A stretch of DNA of 64,000 nucleotides from Filosporella fistucella (GCA_030077755.1 JAQJZZ010000014.1:372001-436000); one strand, 5' to 3'. Shown: positions 1-11,787, counted from the stretch's first letter. Made by a program: numbers and translations. Notes: a model not told the origin generated them from the sequence alone.

Positions 1-697
1 ATGGAAGGATGGCAGCCTCCGCACAGATATCCCTTTGAAGGCTCTCAATCTCCATTTCAACGTAAACTTTAGCATCGTTTCACAAGTAAATCCGCATATC
101 AACCTATTTTTCTTCTCCTCACGAGGATCAGTAGGGCAGCCAGTCACACATCGAAAAGGCAGAGGCTGGAGAGGCGGTTTTGTCGGAAGTGCCACAGAGC
201 AATATCTCAAATTGGATCTGAATAAGTGGCTGAAAGTCCTTCGACATTTGGAGCTTCTGCCTCGTCCATTGGGGCAAGATTGGAGCGAGATTTGGCTCCA
301 GCAATTCTCTGGCACAATCACTATTTGGCCTCGCTCGATTATTTCGGATTTCTGGCGTATTCTCAGTGATCCTAATCCCAAGCAGCTTGGACGGATGCTG
401 CATGTGGGCCAGCAAAGCGCATTTCCAAAGCTCAAATTTCTGGCCAACAGACTGAAGGTCGAGCGAGTGATTGAACGGGGGAGAAGGGAGACAAGGATGG
501 GTATCAGGAGAGGTAGCATTGAGAGTATCTTAAGCGAGGACGATATGAAGAGTCTGCTGCGAAAGAGCGAGTTGGAGGGATTGAACACTACAGCTACAGA
601 GGATGATACTGATGAAGAAGCCGTTACGACCGAGGATGAATCTGAGGATGTGGTGGCTGGTGAAAAGGTCGGATTGTTGGATGAGAGAACGGATTAG
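1..697 (+). CDS. Patatin-like phospholipase / triacylglycerol lipase, C-terminal part
   Basis: This is the 3' part of a gene that begins outside the window; the frame is open from base 2 and ends at TAG 695-697, giving 231 residues. The first residues contain a DGS-type motif (WKDGSLRTDIP), where patatin hydrolases keep the Asp of their Ser-Asp dyad, so the GxSxG serine lies upstream and is not visible. The stretch that follows (LKALNLHFNVNF, then the FFFSSRGSVGQP region) and a later segment with WPRSIISDFW and HVGQQSAFPKLKF match my memory of fungal TGL3/4/5-type lipid-droplet lipases and the related patatin-like proteins. The tail from about residue 185 is acidic and disordered (TEDDTDEEAVTTEDESED). 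Established for the family: triacylglycerol or phospholipid hydrolysis at lipid droplets. The substrate here is inferred. Confidence 0.85.
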   Translation, partial: WKDGSLRTDIPLKALNLHFNVNFSIVSQVNPHINLFFFSSRGSVGQPVTHRKGRGWRGGFVGSATEQYLKLDLNKWLKVLRHLELLPRPLGQDWSEIWLQQFSGTITIWPRSIISDFWRILSDPNPKQLGRMLHVGQQSAFPKLKFLANRLKVERVIERGRRETRMGIRRGSIESILSEDDMKSLLRKSELEGLNTTATEDDTDEEAVTTEDESEDVVAGEKVGLLDERTD

Positions 698-1443
698 ACC
701 GTCGATGCATTTTTCGCGGAGATTATACCAATGACGCTTGTATGTATTTAGAGCGTAGAATTGATACACTATCACTTGCATGAGGCTGCATATACACCTT
801 GAGATTTTTCGATGGCCTTGGTAACAGCTACATCTAGAGCAGCAGTATAATCTCCCAAGTCTTGCCGACGTTTCATAGTAGCAAATGATTCTAATTTCAT
901 ATCGCACTATTTTCCCTATACGACATCCTGCTGTTGTACTAGTACATTTTACAATACCGAGATTCGTGTACTCAGTAAGTGCTTTCATATTGGTACTCGA
1001 GTCCAAAAAGATGCAGGAAAATTAAACCTATTTCATTAACTTATTTTCAACTCGTGATCTTACAATCTTACTTTCCTCCTTTATCTCGAAATCAATAGCA
1101 AACCTCTCTCTCTTTGACTCGAAACGAAAATTTTTAAGCTACTATCTTACTCAAATCGAATAATATTTAAAACCGTCTTTTCTCCCCGTATTTACCCGTT
1201 CCTTCTTCTTATACTCTATGCTTTCACAGTATATAACATAAAGTTATAACGACTACGCTTCTATTATACAAGTATAGGATTCTGGAACACGGATACTTTG
1301 GTGCCTCTTGGCTTGGTATCTAAGGATAGGTAAGGAATGGTTTCTGCAAGTAATTGTTATAGAGGGATAATAATAATAATAATACCAATAGCTAATATAA
1401 GAGAGTTCTCACTATCGTTAAGTGGCTTAAGTACAATAGTTAT
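698..1443. other. AT-rich intergenic region, no gene
   Basis: This 746-bp stretch follows the lipase stop codon. It becomes AT-rich after about 1000 and includes a short (TAA)n run near 1367-1384. The reading frames that cross it have no family features and no splice sites linking them into a plausible gene. Confidence 0.6.
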
Positions 1444-1715
1444 AGCTAAGGTCAATTCTTTTTATTGTAATAGTTCTAATAAACTTCAACCGTTTCTGTT
1501 GCGACAGTTCTAGCTAATATTAACTCTCTTTGTTGCGACGATTCCAATTCATGTCAACAACTTCGACCGCGACAGTTTCAATAACCGTCAACTATTTCTG
1601 TTGCGACAGTTCTAATATATACTAACTACTTCTGCTGCGAAAATTCCAATAAACGTCAAATATTTCCGCTACGACAGTTCTAGCTATCGTCAACTTGCAC
1701 CACCGCGGCTAGACG
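1444..1715. repeat. Degenerate 34-bp tandem repeat, about eight units
   Basis: Units start at 1444, 1478, 1512, 1546, 1580, 1614, 1648 and 1682, each exactly 34 bp. The best conserved core is TTGCGACAGTTCT near the unit end, with CGTCAAC in the first half. Within a unit GTCAAC and GTTG(C)GAC are nearly complementary, so each can fold into a small hairpin. A diverged piece of the same unit (ACTATCGTCAAC) recurs near 2720, beyond the next repeat block. Confidence 0.75.
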
Positions 1716-1980
1716 ACAATTACATCTATCAAATCCATTTCCAACACTACTCAAGAGCCTTACCACTTCCATGCCTGCTTCTAAACTCTTTCTACACACA
1801 AAGAAAACAAGCAAATCACCTCTCCCAAACCCTGCATTCTCATCTCTCTCGCGGCCCACCCTTGTCATCTTCGTTTCTATCGTAAAGACTTTGATACTCT
1901 TTTACTAGAAAGAGGTAGATGCGTATTTATCGTTGACGCAAAGCGCGAGGAGGGGAGGGATGACGAAAGCGAATGGCAAT
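1716..1980. other. Intergenic spacer between repeat arrays
   Basis: I see nothing coding here. A 62-codon open frame on the minus strand (1680-1868) overlaps the last 34-bp units and has no recognisable features. Confidence 0.5.
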
Positions 1981-2370
1981 GTGCGGCGTAGTTTGTGTTT
2001 CGAGTGTACTGCGTGAATTGGGACATTCAATGCGAATCGCAGAGGCTAGAGCTTAGTGGAAGATGGTAGTATAGATAAGAAGGAAGAGAAATTTGAACGG
2101 CTAAGTATTGGGTAAATTATGATTCGAGTGTACTACGTGAATTGGGAGACTCAATTCGAATCCTAGATGTGAGATTGCAAAGGAGATAGTAGTATAGGGA
2201 AGGAAGAAGAGAAAGTCGAAAAACAAAGTGCGAGGTAGCTTATGATTCGAGTGTACTGCGTGAATTGGGAGATTCAATCTAGACCTTAGAGTATAGAAAG
2301 CGAACGAAAATATAAAGGGTATATGGATGTGGCGTGGTCTGGGAGTCTGACGTGATAGTGGAGAATCAAT
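1981..2370. repeat. Tandem repeat of about 124 bp, three diverged units
   Basis: The marker CGAGTGTACTRCGTGAATTG recurs at 2001, 2125 and 2248, a spacing of 124 and 123 bp. The units also share a downstream AGTATAG...GAAGGAAGAGAAA block. A further, more diverged piece (ACTTGGGAGAATCAATTC) sits at about 2466. A 180-codon minus-strand frame runs through the units (2101-2643) and carries a matching peptide repeat (LPIHAVHSNH / LPIHVVHSNH). I take it as a by-product of the DNA repeat, not a gene. Confidence 0.7.
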
Positions 2371-2783
2371 TTGTGTTTTGACGTGCAAATTTGGTGGAGA
2401 TTGAAGTCTAGAAATGAAAGACGAATGACAAATTGCAGGTAATTTGTTACTTACTTGTATAACGGGACTTGGGAGAATCAATTCCACGCTTTCACGTGAG
2501 AACCTGGAGGGATATTGTAATGGAGTATATAACGATGAGTTTTCAGCCCCGTTTCTGTCTAAGCAGATACACCTTGGAAAGCTCCCTGCCAATGCGGGAG
2601 AGGAGGAGTTCGAGCCGCTTTTGGGGTTTGAGAAAGAAGGCATTGTCTTTCATTTAGTGTATTCCTTGCGGAGGGTAGTATTCCACGATGCCAATTCGTC
2701 TTAAATGTATATTAGAATCTATAACTATCGTCAACAACTTTCTCTATCAAATCGTATCCTCGTCAATGCCTTATACCATCCAA
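2371..2783. other. Intergenic, diverged repeat fragments
   Basis: This stretch contains a degraded piece of the 124-bp unit (about 2455-2500) and a piece resembling the 34-bp unit (about 2720-2755). I see no supported gene. Confidence 0.5.
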
Positions 2784-3785
2784 TCAAATAGGCAATGTCT
2801 CATTAACCCTCAAACAACTCCCTAGATCTGCTCCCTCTATTCTACTTGTAGCATTGCTGACCAACCAGGCCAGAGGACTTGTCCCACACTTCAACCCAAG
2901 CACAAAGCTCCTGGCCATCACATCCGCCAAGTATGGCGCTGTGTGTGTATGATCAACTGGGTAATTGGCATCTATAACCTCTTTTCCTAGATTGTACATA
3001 GCTTGTGCAGCATATTCTCCATGAGACACGAAATAAACTCCTGCCGAAGGGCCCCCGAGCTGAGAGGTAGCGAGCCAGGAGTAGTAGGTGAAGCGATTTG
3101 GTGACCAGATGAAGGGACCAGTCTCCCATGGGTTGGAGGGAGTTGGAGTTGAGAGGATGACTCGCGCGCCGAGGGAGAGGAAGAGAGAGGTTGCGTTTTT
3201 GAGGTAGGTGGGGTAGGTTTGGACAATTTCTGTTTGGTTACTGCAATGTTTGTTAGCTCAATCTCCTTCTTTCAGAATATGGAGTTTTCAATTCATGTCT
3301 TGAAGCTAGAATCTGAGAAGTATTGCAATGGCGCCGCAATCGAAAGAATGGACAAAAGGTACGTACTTGTAAATAGTAGGACATGTCTCATTCCCAGCTC
3401 CGTAACAGTCACCTCTCCCATTATCTTGACTTGCAGGGTATGGACTTCCTCCATCATTATGTCCAAATTCTATGATAACCCAATCGCCTTTCTTTATGCC
3501 ATTTGCTATCCTCTGAAAACGACCTTCGCGTGTAAAGCTCCTGGCGCTGCGTCCAGCGAAAGCGGAATTGTTGACATATGCGTGGGTGCGAGGAAAACTG
3601 TATTGAAGATATTGACCCCAGCCTTCACTCCCAGAATTCGCACCGCCTCCTAGAGGAGCCATAGTACTGTCGCCGGCGAGAAATATTGTTGGGATAGAAT
3701 GTGTTTCTGGCTCTGAATGTCTGGGTAGGACATGAGAAACGGCTCCTGTGGCGAACAGAAGAGGGCAAACTGTGGAGAGCTTCAT
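2784..3785 (-). CDS. Secreted rhamnogalacturonan acetylesterase (SGNH hydrolase, CE12 type)
   Basis: Two exons, 3367-3785 and 2784-3240, with a 126-bp intron (donor GTACGT), give 291 residues. The first ATG of the frame is at 3785. Residues 1-18 form a signal peptide, so the enzyme should be secreted. SGNH blocks are visible: GDSTM with nucleophile Ser40, the block II segment NNSAFAGRSARS, GHNDGG, and the catalytic Asp236/His239 in VDHTHT. Exon 2 also has the ILSTPTPSNPWETG stretch typical of Aspergillus RGAE. Family knowledge: it removes acetyl groups from the rhamnogalacturonan I backbone of pectin, which fits plant-cell-wall degradation. The neighbouring catabolic cluster starts 1.2 kb further on and shows no sign of being functionally linked. 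Confidence 0.93.
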
Positions 3786-4999
3786 TTTGAAATTCCTATC
3801 TCTTGCATGCAATTGAACAAATTTATGAGAAGAGACGATCAATTTGAGCAAGTGGTTTACTTAAATACTTCACTCTTCTTCAAAGCTCTGTAGAGAAAAG
3901 TAATCTTATCTATCTTCGTCCCGAAAAAACAGATTCGTCCCCAGAAAATTACCCCGCCAAGCTACAAAACTCCATGTTTATCGCACTTCCCCAAAGATGA
4001 AATTCTGCCGTGATGACGATCAGGTACCGGACGGTAGTTTGTACAATTCAGCCACCAATGTGCTCTCGAATGGTTAAAACCTTAATGAGGCTGACCCCGC
4101 GAAACTTTTAATGTGGAGATGAAGTTCGTCGCGCCTCGGGAGAATGGTGGCCGAAGGTGACGGACGAGAGGAAGATCGAATTGGAGAATATGGAAATGAG
4201 ATCTGAGCAAAAAAATTGTTAATAATTGCAATGATACAATGTTGGAAAACCTGCTTCTAAGTGCTGCGTTGACATGGACGAGAACAACCTCTAAAAGTCG
4301 ACAACTGTGTATGATCTCAACTTATCTTAGTGCATTTACCAGGCTCTAGTAGAAAATCTTTTCGGGGCGAATTTGAGAAAGACATGTATGCGAAGCCACT
4401 GCAAAGCTTCACGGCTGGATAAGTGATGTATGAGTGCTTATGTATAGGTAAATCTACATGAATAGTATCAACAAAATATCTCAAGCATGACCGAGGTGGC
4501 TTTGAAAGGGAGGAGAACCCCAAAAATAATCAAAATAAGGTCTTCCTCCCTCTCGAAATCATGGCCAAGAAGACGAAACACACGCCACTACGACTGAATA
4601 CACTGAGTGGCTTTCATCAGAAGTGGAATAGAAGTGTGATTCGGAGAGGTTTTCCAACCCACGCCTGAGATCTTGTGATAGAACCTGAAGCAGGAGCTGT
4701 GTAGGCTAAGACCCCAAACCAAGAACTTGGCATAGGAATAAAATATTCGTAACTAAGCTGATAGTCTTCTGGAATATAGTGACATCACGGTAAAGCCTTC
4801 CGAAAATTTGCTTGTGGAAGATTCACTTCACGTTACAGGTTCCGCAGTTGGATTTTAGCGAGCCCCTTGACTTGATTCACTACTCCCCAATTCATCGTGT
4901 AAACAACCTATGTTTCAATACCCCAAGCATAGCTGCTGCTCTCCACCAAAGGACTACCCACCACCCGACAAACTTAATACCGAGCAGTGGGCCTACGAG
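3786..4999. other. Intergenic, no gene seen
   Basis: About 1.2 kb between the 5' end of the esterase gene and the 3' end of the FAH-family gene. Only short unrelated frames are present. The first few hundred bases should carry the esterase promoter, but I could not assign a specific site. Confidence 0.6.
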
Positions 5000-5960
5000 T
5001 CAATCGAAAACAATCTTGTTCTTGAGCACCCCAAGTCCGGTAATTTCAACCTCCACTACATCTCCGTTGTTCAAGAAAGTTTTAGGATTCATGAAGGCGC
5101 CAACTCCCGAAGGCGTACCAGTCATGACTGCTGTTCCAGCCGGAATCGTTGTCCCTTGACTCATCCTCGAAAGGATCTTTGCAGGGGAAAAGATCATGTC
5201 ACCATCGCCTTCGGTGCGGATCTCGACCTCCTGTCTCACCTTCCCGTTCACTCGAGCAATGAGCTTTGGGTTATCGATAGAAGCAAAGACCGAAGGTGAA
5301 ACGAGGATAGGACCGAGAGGCGCGAATTTGTCGAAAGCTTTGGCGAAAAAGAACTGTCCGCCTGCTTGCGAAGGGAGCTGATGTAGGCGGCATGAGAGAT
5401 CGTTGCCAACCGTATAGCCCAGGATATAATCGGGGGCTTGATCAGGTGTAATATCTTTGCAGGTGCGAGAAGTGATAAAGACTAGTTCTGCCTCGTAGTC
5501 TGGAAGTGTAGAGGCGCAGAATTGGTTCATTGGGATGTCTTCGTCGGGGTTCGCGAGCGAGGTGGCAGGTTTGGTCCAGAGAGGAGGAGCGGCAGGGATT
5601 TGAAGCTGAGTAACATAAGTATTTGTTTTCTTGCCCAGTGGATGAACAAGTAACTTACCTTAGCCTCTTCAGCATGAGACTTATAATTCAGACCGACACA
5701 GTAGATGGGAACGTTCTCGTACGGCACAGGCGCAAGTAGCTGCACAGAATTAGCTCGAGGCTTTTGAGATCACGAGTCTATGAGTGTACCTTTGAAAAAA
5801 CAACGTCCGCTGCATTTTTGGTCAGAGAAAGCTCGTCAATTGTAGCATATCCTGAGAGACGGCTCCCTTTGGCTGGCAAACTTGCCGGCCAAGGGCCAAG
5901 GTCTGCGAACTTAATATCGCCATCTGCAGTTTCAAATCGAATCAACCGTGAGAAAGACAT
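5000..5960 (-). CDS. Fumarylacetoacetate hydrolase (FAH)-family protein
   Basis: Three exons (5790-5960, 5659-5739, 5000-5605) with introns of 50 and 53 bp encode 285 residues from MSFSRLIRF. The FAH-fold signature YCVGLNYKSHAEEA spans residues 70-83. The metal-ligand set is visible as Glu122 and Glu124 in DYEAEL and Asp153 in GYTVGNDLS, with the late GTPSGVG loop. The length matches single-domain fungal FAHD/HpaG-like enzymes. Members hydrolyse or isomerise dicarbonyl products of aromatic ring cleavage. With an extradiol dioxygenase and an aromatic hydroxylase within 7 kb, I infer action on a meta-cleavage product; the exact substrate cannot be read from sequence. The gene is divergent from the Zn2Cys6 regulator, sharing a 632-bp intergenic region. 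Confidence 0.92.
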
Positions 5961-6592
5961 TTCTAACAAAGACAGTAACAAATTGGTAGAAGTAAAGAAG
6001 CATATAAGGAAAGCAAAAATAGGAACGAGGAGATGCTGTCTTACACTCGGAAGCCCGGGTCTTAAGTGTTCGGAGCTTCATGCTCTCTAACCCGAGCTTC
6101 GCAAAGCCAGGAGGTTGCGTTCATTATACTTTCAATACCTTGCTCATACTCATGGGAGAGGATTTTGTTGTGCTGAACCTCGAATTTCTGTATTGCGGGC
6201 GAACCATCCCGCCGAAGCCTGCCGCTAACATACAGTACTTGGCAGGGGAAGGAAAGCCTAAAAAGATAATCCGCGGAGAATCTTCATCCACCAACGTTCG
6301 GATTTTGTAAAGAGTACCTGTGTCTTGTACTGCTAACCAGTGTCAGTAGTAGTCTCTTGTACTTTCACGAGACGGCTTCGGTGTTTACGTTGTCAACATC
6401 TATAATGTCTCTCCGCAATTCGGGCATTAGTCGCCTGGAAATCCGATACCCCGCATTGCATGGCAGTAGTAGCGCCTCATCAAACATTTCAACTCATGAT
6501 CTAGGCTGCGTCCCCGTGTGACATACATATTGAGTTCTTCCGATCTTCTTCATCTAAAAATCGTTCGACATACACGAGTCCAGGACAGTCAA
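5961..6592. promoter_or_regulatory. Divergent intergenic region, FAH-family gene / Zn2Cys6 regulator
   Basis: This 632-bp region lies between the start codons of two divergently transcribed genes, so it must hold both promoters. That arrangement is common where a cluster regulator controls its neighbour. I did not find a confident CGG-N-CCG operator pair. The short frames inside have no family features. Confidence 0.5.
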
Positions 6593-9003
6593 ATGGCGAC
6601 CGATAGTCTTTCCGCGGGGGTCAGCACGGGGGCGCTCATGACAAGCTTCACGATATCGAAAGGACCTTCGACGCATGTAGAAGAGGAAACCCCTGTCCAG
6701 ATAGCCTCTGAGTCTAGGAAACTCAGAGTATGTGACAAATGCATGATGTAAGTACGCCCAGCTAAATTATGATTTGTTTAGTCGGGGTTCTAACTGTAGC
6801 ACAGAAAGAAGAGGAAGTGTGAGACTCTCTCTGTAGTGGCCACTTTAAATTCATCGTTTCTCAGTGTAACTGTGTAACCTATAGGCAATCGACAACTGCC
6901 GACATGTTCGCGTTGTCTTGATGATAATATCAAATGTGTCTACACATCAACCAAAAGAAAGCCTGGACCAGCGAAAGGAAGCCAACGACGAAAGGCCAAG
7001 AACACAGGTCCCGGGCCCAATGTTTCTATCACTAATGGCACATTTCTCCCACTCACCAATTGCTCTCCTGGCGTGGAACAAGGTAGCCATCAGTACACAC
7101 CAGAGCATGGATCTGAGGGTACGTTTTTCATTCCTGAGGGATTGAATGGTCAATTACCAGAAGGCATTCTTTCACAACACCTCCACCAAAAGCCTTATAA
7201 TACCAGTGGAATATCAACCTGTACATCAAGTTCCGTGTCGCAAGGATTTGATCATTTGAATTCCATTGATCCACAAATACCACCAGATCAAATACTCCAG
7301 ATGTGAGGTTTACACGCACGTGTTTTGTTGCTGTGACTAATCGAACTTTATCCAGACTTGAGAGTTTCTTCATTTCAGTACATCCTTCATTTTATCTCTT
7401 CGATAGGAGGGATTTCATGCGAAGCTATGAGCTAGGGGAAATAGATGGCAATTTACTTGTCACTATACTTGCAATATCTTCACATGTCTTAGGCCTCTCA
7501 AGCCTGTGGACTACCCCGAGTTTAAGCACTGTGCTCAAACAGCTACTCATGGATGAAAACTCTGAGATTGACACTATTGGTGAATTGATTTCCCTGAGTC
7601 GATTTCAGCAAACGTTTTTAATTGCATTCTATGAATTTCATCAATATCCTGGGCGAAAATCTTGGTTGAGAGTTAGCAAACTCACTCGCGAGGCTTACGA
7701 ATTGGGCCTCCACCAAATTGATCACCCGGATCAATGCCAGCTTTATGATAACAGTCCGATGGATACAGCTGAAAGGGAAGAGTGGAGGCGCTTGTGGTGG
7801 TGTATCTACTGCCTTGATTCTTATTGCAACATCACTGCCTTAACACCTTTCATAATCGAGCTCGATGGCGTCAAAACCGCACTCATATCCAACGATGTCA
7901 CGCGACAGCACCATCCCGATGTGTTCCTTCCACCAGACACAGACAGATTATGGGAAACATGTCAGTCCGTTTCATCACGACCAGGCAATTATTATATCAA
8001 TGTGCACATTGTGACAACTACTCTCTTACGGAAAGCTGGAAAGCTGCTGCGGTTGGGCGCCCAGAATCCAACACCTCAAACGGAAGAGAGTCTCACCATT
8101 CTTGACGAACATCTCTCAGCAGTTCGATTAGCGCTTCCTCCGCGATTTTTTGATATCTCTAGGAATGTTGTGGATAACGAGTCGCAAGCCGAACATCACG
8201 CTCGGCTCATATGTAATTTGCACATGCATATAACTCGTCTGCTTGTAACAACGCCCCGTAGTTTTGAAGGTGGCGAGGTTTGTTGGCGGAAAGGATGGAC
8301 CAGTGTCTTAGAGTGCTGTGAAGGTATGTGGTGAATTTTATTCCGAAAGGACCAGTAGACGTCCTTCTTCTCGAATGGCTTGGGCCTAGCGGTCCTATCA
8401 ACTCGGTCCTCGCACCGTCTGGACCCTATTTAGGCTCTACATCACCTCATATACTGACAGCTAAATCATTTACAGATGTCGTGATGATTGTCAGGCAATG
8501 GAAAGCTCAGCTCTGTCCTTCCGTTGACCCAGCGATCTGTTTCATCATTTCCAGCGTATTGATGATTTTGCATTTACATTCCGTTGATATCAGCAATGCA
8601 GAGTCTTTTGAATTCCTGGCTCGACTGCGCGGCCAGAAGGAACTCCTCCGCCTTTTCTTGGAGCAATTTGCTTCACTCTGGCATCTACCACGATTTCTCT
8701 TAGGTAATGTTTGAGCAGTTCAATTACTCCAATAACCCAGAGCCTTACTGACTCCACACCATAGTATCATATGGAAAGTTCACAGAAATCTTTTCGCGTC
8801 CTTTAACTGCCACCGAAATCGCAGGAGTGGCTTCAAAGATGGGAGGCTCGCTCAACAAAAGTTGGATGAGGCAATTGTCTTTGACATCGAGCCACTTGCG
8901 ACCTCCAGACGACATAGAATTTGATGCCAGTTTATTTTCAGCAGCAGACTTTAGGGACTGGGAGTTTTGGGCGGATATATCAAGTATGACATGTATGCCA
9001 TAG
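6593..9003 (+). CDS. Zn(2)-C6 fungal transcription factor, likely cluster regulator
   Basis: Six exons: 6593-6747, 6805-6818, 6885-7302, 7356-8323, 8476-8703 and 8765-9003, giving 673 residues. The binuclear zinc cluster is complete only with this splicing: Cys47-x2-Cys50-x6-Cys57-x6-Cys64-x2-Cys67-x6-Cys74, and Cys57 is split between the 14-nt exon 2 and exon 3. A basic linker follows (KRKPGPAKGSQRRKAK). From about residue 200 comes a fungal transcription factor regulatory domain, with FYLFDRRDFM, the WRRLWWCIYCLDSY helix and the TRLLVTTPRSFEG region. The first in-frame ATG is 6593. Its position inside the four-gene cluster, divergent from the FAH-family gene, suggests it regulates aromatic catabolism; that role is inferred. 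Confidence 0.9.
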
Positions 9004-9299
9004 GTAGATCATAGTTGAAGCACACATGAACTTGAATTGTCTTGATTGGAATTGTTATGCATGGTGAGGAAGAAACTACTCCTTCACACATTCCGACCCT
9101 TATCTGAAATGACGACACTACCTGTATCTAAAATCTGGATCTCCTTGGAAGTTTACTGAACACAAATATCTCACAAGTTCTGCAGGCAAAAATCCAAATA
9201 TCTTCATTTATTGTCCCCCGTTCGACGAAATCAATACATACAACTACGGGTTGTCTTAGTTTCGGTCCACGATCAATGAAGATAATTTTATTATGACTA
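9004..9299. other. Convergent intergenic spacer
   Basis: 296 bp between two convergent stop codons (regulator and hydroxylase). It should hold both 3' ends. I see nothing else. Confidence 0.6.
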
Positions 9300-11291
9300 T
9301 TATGCTCCCAATTTCTTCTTCAATGCTAGCATACAGTACTCAAGCTCAGGAATGGTCTTACAGGCAGCGAAAATAATGAGATCTGGTCGAACAATGGCGT
9401 ACTTTGTCCCACGCGGGAAACGACTCAGGTAGCTTATACTATTGTACCCATTCCTAATCTCTACTCCATCAAACTCATTCTTTGTACAGAGACGATAGCT
9501 CTCAACCTGGGCGTCCTCATGGTGGCAACATGGGGAGACAAACACAACAGATTCCTCAGAAAGAATCGATTTTGGCATATTCATGCTGCGAAGACTTTGG
9601 CCAACGCCTTCCGCCGCAGTCCTACCGCTATCAAGTACTAAGATAGTCAGAACGCCTTTTCCTCGTCGTAGCAACGTATCAGAAAGAATGAGTTTCCCAG
9701 TTCTCGACTTGACGTAGACTTGCGCGAGTTTGCCGCCACCTCGATAGTCTGAGAGGAAGCAACCAGCTTTCGTCGGCTTGTACCCATTTCTCTCACTCGC
9801 TAGCGCTTGTGAATGCAAAGTTGGAGCTCCAGGCATGAAAGAAAGCAGGTGTAGGATCTGTTGGGCCACGGTGAATGCCCATGTTCTGGGCTTGTTGCAC
9901 AGCTGCCCATTTGCCATCGTAAGTCTGGTTGAGTCGTCGACTCCTTGGCGTCGCTCAGCGCTCCATGACTCCAGCATCTTATTCTGAATTGATTGGACCC
10001 CGGTTGCCTTACAATCAGTATCTTTACTGGCCGCTCGAAGGTCCAGATTCACAAGTATCGCCAGCCTCCACGCAAGAGCATCAGCGTCTCTGATTCCACA
10101 TGCAATACCCTGCCCACCAAAAGGAGGAAAGACGTGTGCCGCATCCCCGATGAGGATCGTACGGCCGTGGAACCATTTATTCACGACCTTCTGTGTGAAA
10201 GTGAACGGCCGACAACGAAGAATCTCGACACAATCTCGGGGGAAGGTCATGTCTCCAGCTTTGAAAGGACGTCCCGCCTTGTCTGCACTCCGAGTTATCA
10301 TTGGGGTCAGATGCTCCCACAACAATTGAACTGCGTCTTTTGAATCATTCCATTCCGGCTCTGCAAATTCATGTCGCCAATATCGAGTCTCCCTTGGTCC
10401 AAATCTACCGCATGCTGTCGCTTTACCAGGAGGTGCACAAAAATGCCAATTCTCAGGCCAGAACAAATCATAGACCTCCTCGGATGACAAACCTAACTTC
10501 CAAAGGTCCAAGTTGGGATGGCTTTCTGGTGTAGGGAGAGTGATCTTCAAATTTGCCGCAACCCAGGCGCCAGTGTATTCATAGAGACCTGTGGCCTGCT
10601 GGACGTTCGCAGTTGGCTCCAGGAACTTCTTCCGAACGACACCAGTCTTTCCATCAGCGCCTACCAACCATGTGGTCTTGATCTGCTTTTCAATTCCTTC
10701 CTCTTGATAATGAACCACAATTCCATCATGGAGTTCTTCTCTCGACATCACATTACATCCAGGTTGAAGGGTGCAGTAAGTCGATCTGGATACTGCTTCT
10801 CTCAAAACAGCTTCTATGAATCTGTCAGAATATTAAATCCGGAACGCGAGGGCAAACAAACCTAGTCTTGGCTGTATCTGAAATATTCCAGGTGGCACAG
10901 CCTGCTGCATCCAGTCATCTCTAGAGGGGATCCGGAAAAATGCTGGATTTCTGAAGTCACTTTCATGAAACTCAACGAATGAACACTCTGGAGGAAAGGT
11001 CAGATATCCGATTGAAGGCATCAAATGAAGTCAGACTCACCTTGTCCAATGAATTCCATCTGGTCTCCGATCCCAAGCTGATATAAGTTTCTTACGGCAT
11101 CGCCAGCTAGATACACGCCGCGAGGATCCTCGCCAATTTCGAGATCTCGTTCTAGTATCGTGGACTGTGAAAGTCAGAAAAGTTCCCAAAATGTCAAAGG
11201 AACTTACATGGATCCCATATTGTGCGAGTGATAGTCCCAGAACAAGTCCAGACGGTCCAGCACCGACTATAGTAACCGGGGTCTCCTTCAT
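9300..11291 (-). CDS. FAD-dependent aromatic hydroxylase (MhpA/phenol hydroxylase-like)
   Basis: Four exons (11208-11291, 11041-11164, 10862-10987, 9300-10813) with introns of 43, 53 and 48 bp encode 615 residues. The dinucleotide-binding motif VGAGPSG is at residues 9-15. The second FAD/NADPH (DG) motif GADGKTG is at about 163-169, and GDAAHVFPPFGGQG is at about 334-347. All three are hallmarks of group A flavoprotein monooxygenases. The last 170 residues include a beta-rich tail (LTILVLDSGRTA, VFVSPC) like the thioredoxin-fold C-terminus of phenol hydroxylases. Family role: adds an ortho hydroxyl to a phenolic ring using NAD(P)H and O2. It is divergent from the ring-opening dioxygenase gene (496-bp gap), which strongly suggests consecutive steps. 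Substrate unknown. Confidence 0.92.
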
Positions 11292-11787
11292 CGCTATGAG
11301 TTGCACAATTGCGTAAAACGTATACCTGTTCCTTAAACTATAGTACTTGAGTTTTGTGGAATGAGTTCACAATACCAAGAGAAATCTTGTTTGTACGCTA
11401 TCAAAAATATCAAAATGAGGTTGCCTAAAGATCCGAAGTCTACTGCTACTACTACGAGGCGGGGCGATCATTCCCGAAATATATCTATAACGACATCCCA
11501 AAAAAGATGCGCCTACAGGATATCACTCCACACGGAGAACCGCAGTTTGGCTCGGCCTTCGGGCAAACTGATGAAGGAGGTAGTCCGAAGTGCGGCATAT
11601 CTGAGCCGTGATGCGGAAAACCTGGGGTTGCGGGGAACGAAGATATTCCGCGGGTTTATTACAGCATCAACACGAATCATTCGGAGATGTTGACCGAACG
11701 CCACGGAAAGTAAGAATCGCGATGCCATATCATGATATACAACTACCGATAAATATACCTCTCGACCCAGCATGATTGATAGGCAAA
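11292..11787. promoter_or_regulatory. Divergent intergenic region, hydroxylase / dioxygenase
   Basis: 496 bp between divergent start codons, so it must carry both promoters. CGG-rich words occur (for example ACTCCACACGGAGAACCG near 11525 and TTCCGCGG near 11647), which could serve a Zn2Cys6 factor, but no repeated operator is clear enough to name. Confidence 0.5.

Noticed and set aside
2101..2643. 180-codon minus-strand frame with a peptide repeat
   Set aside because: It simply follows the 124-bp DNA repeat, lacks family features, and has skewed composition.
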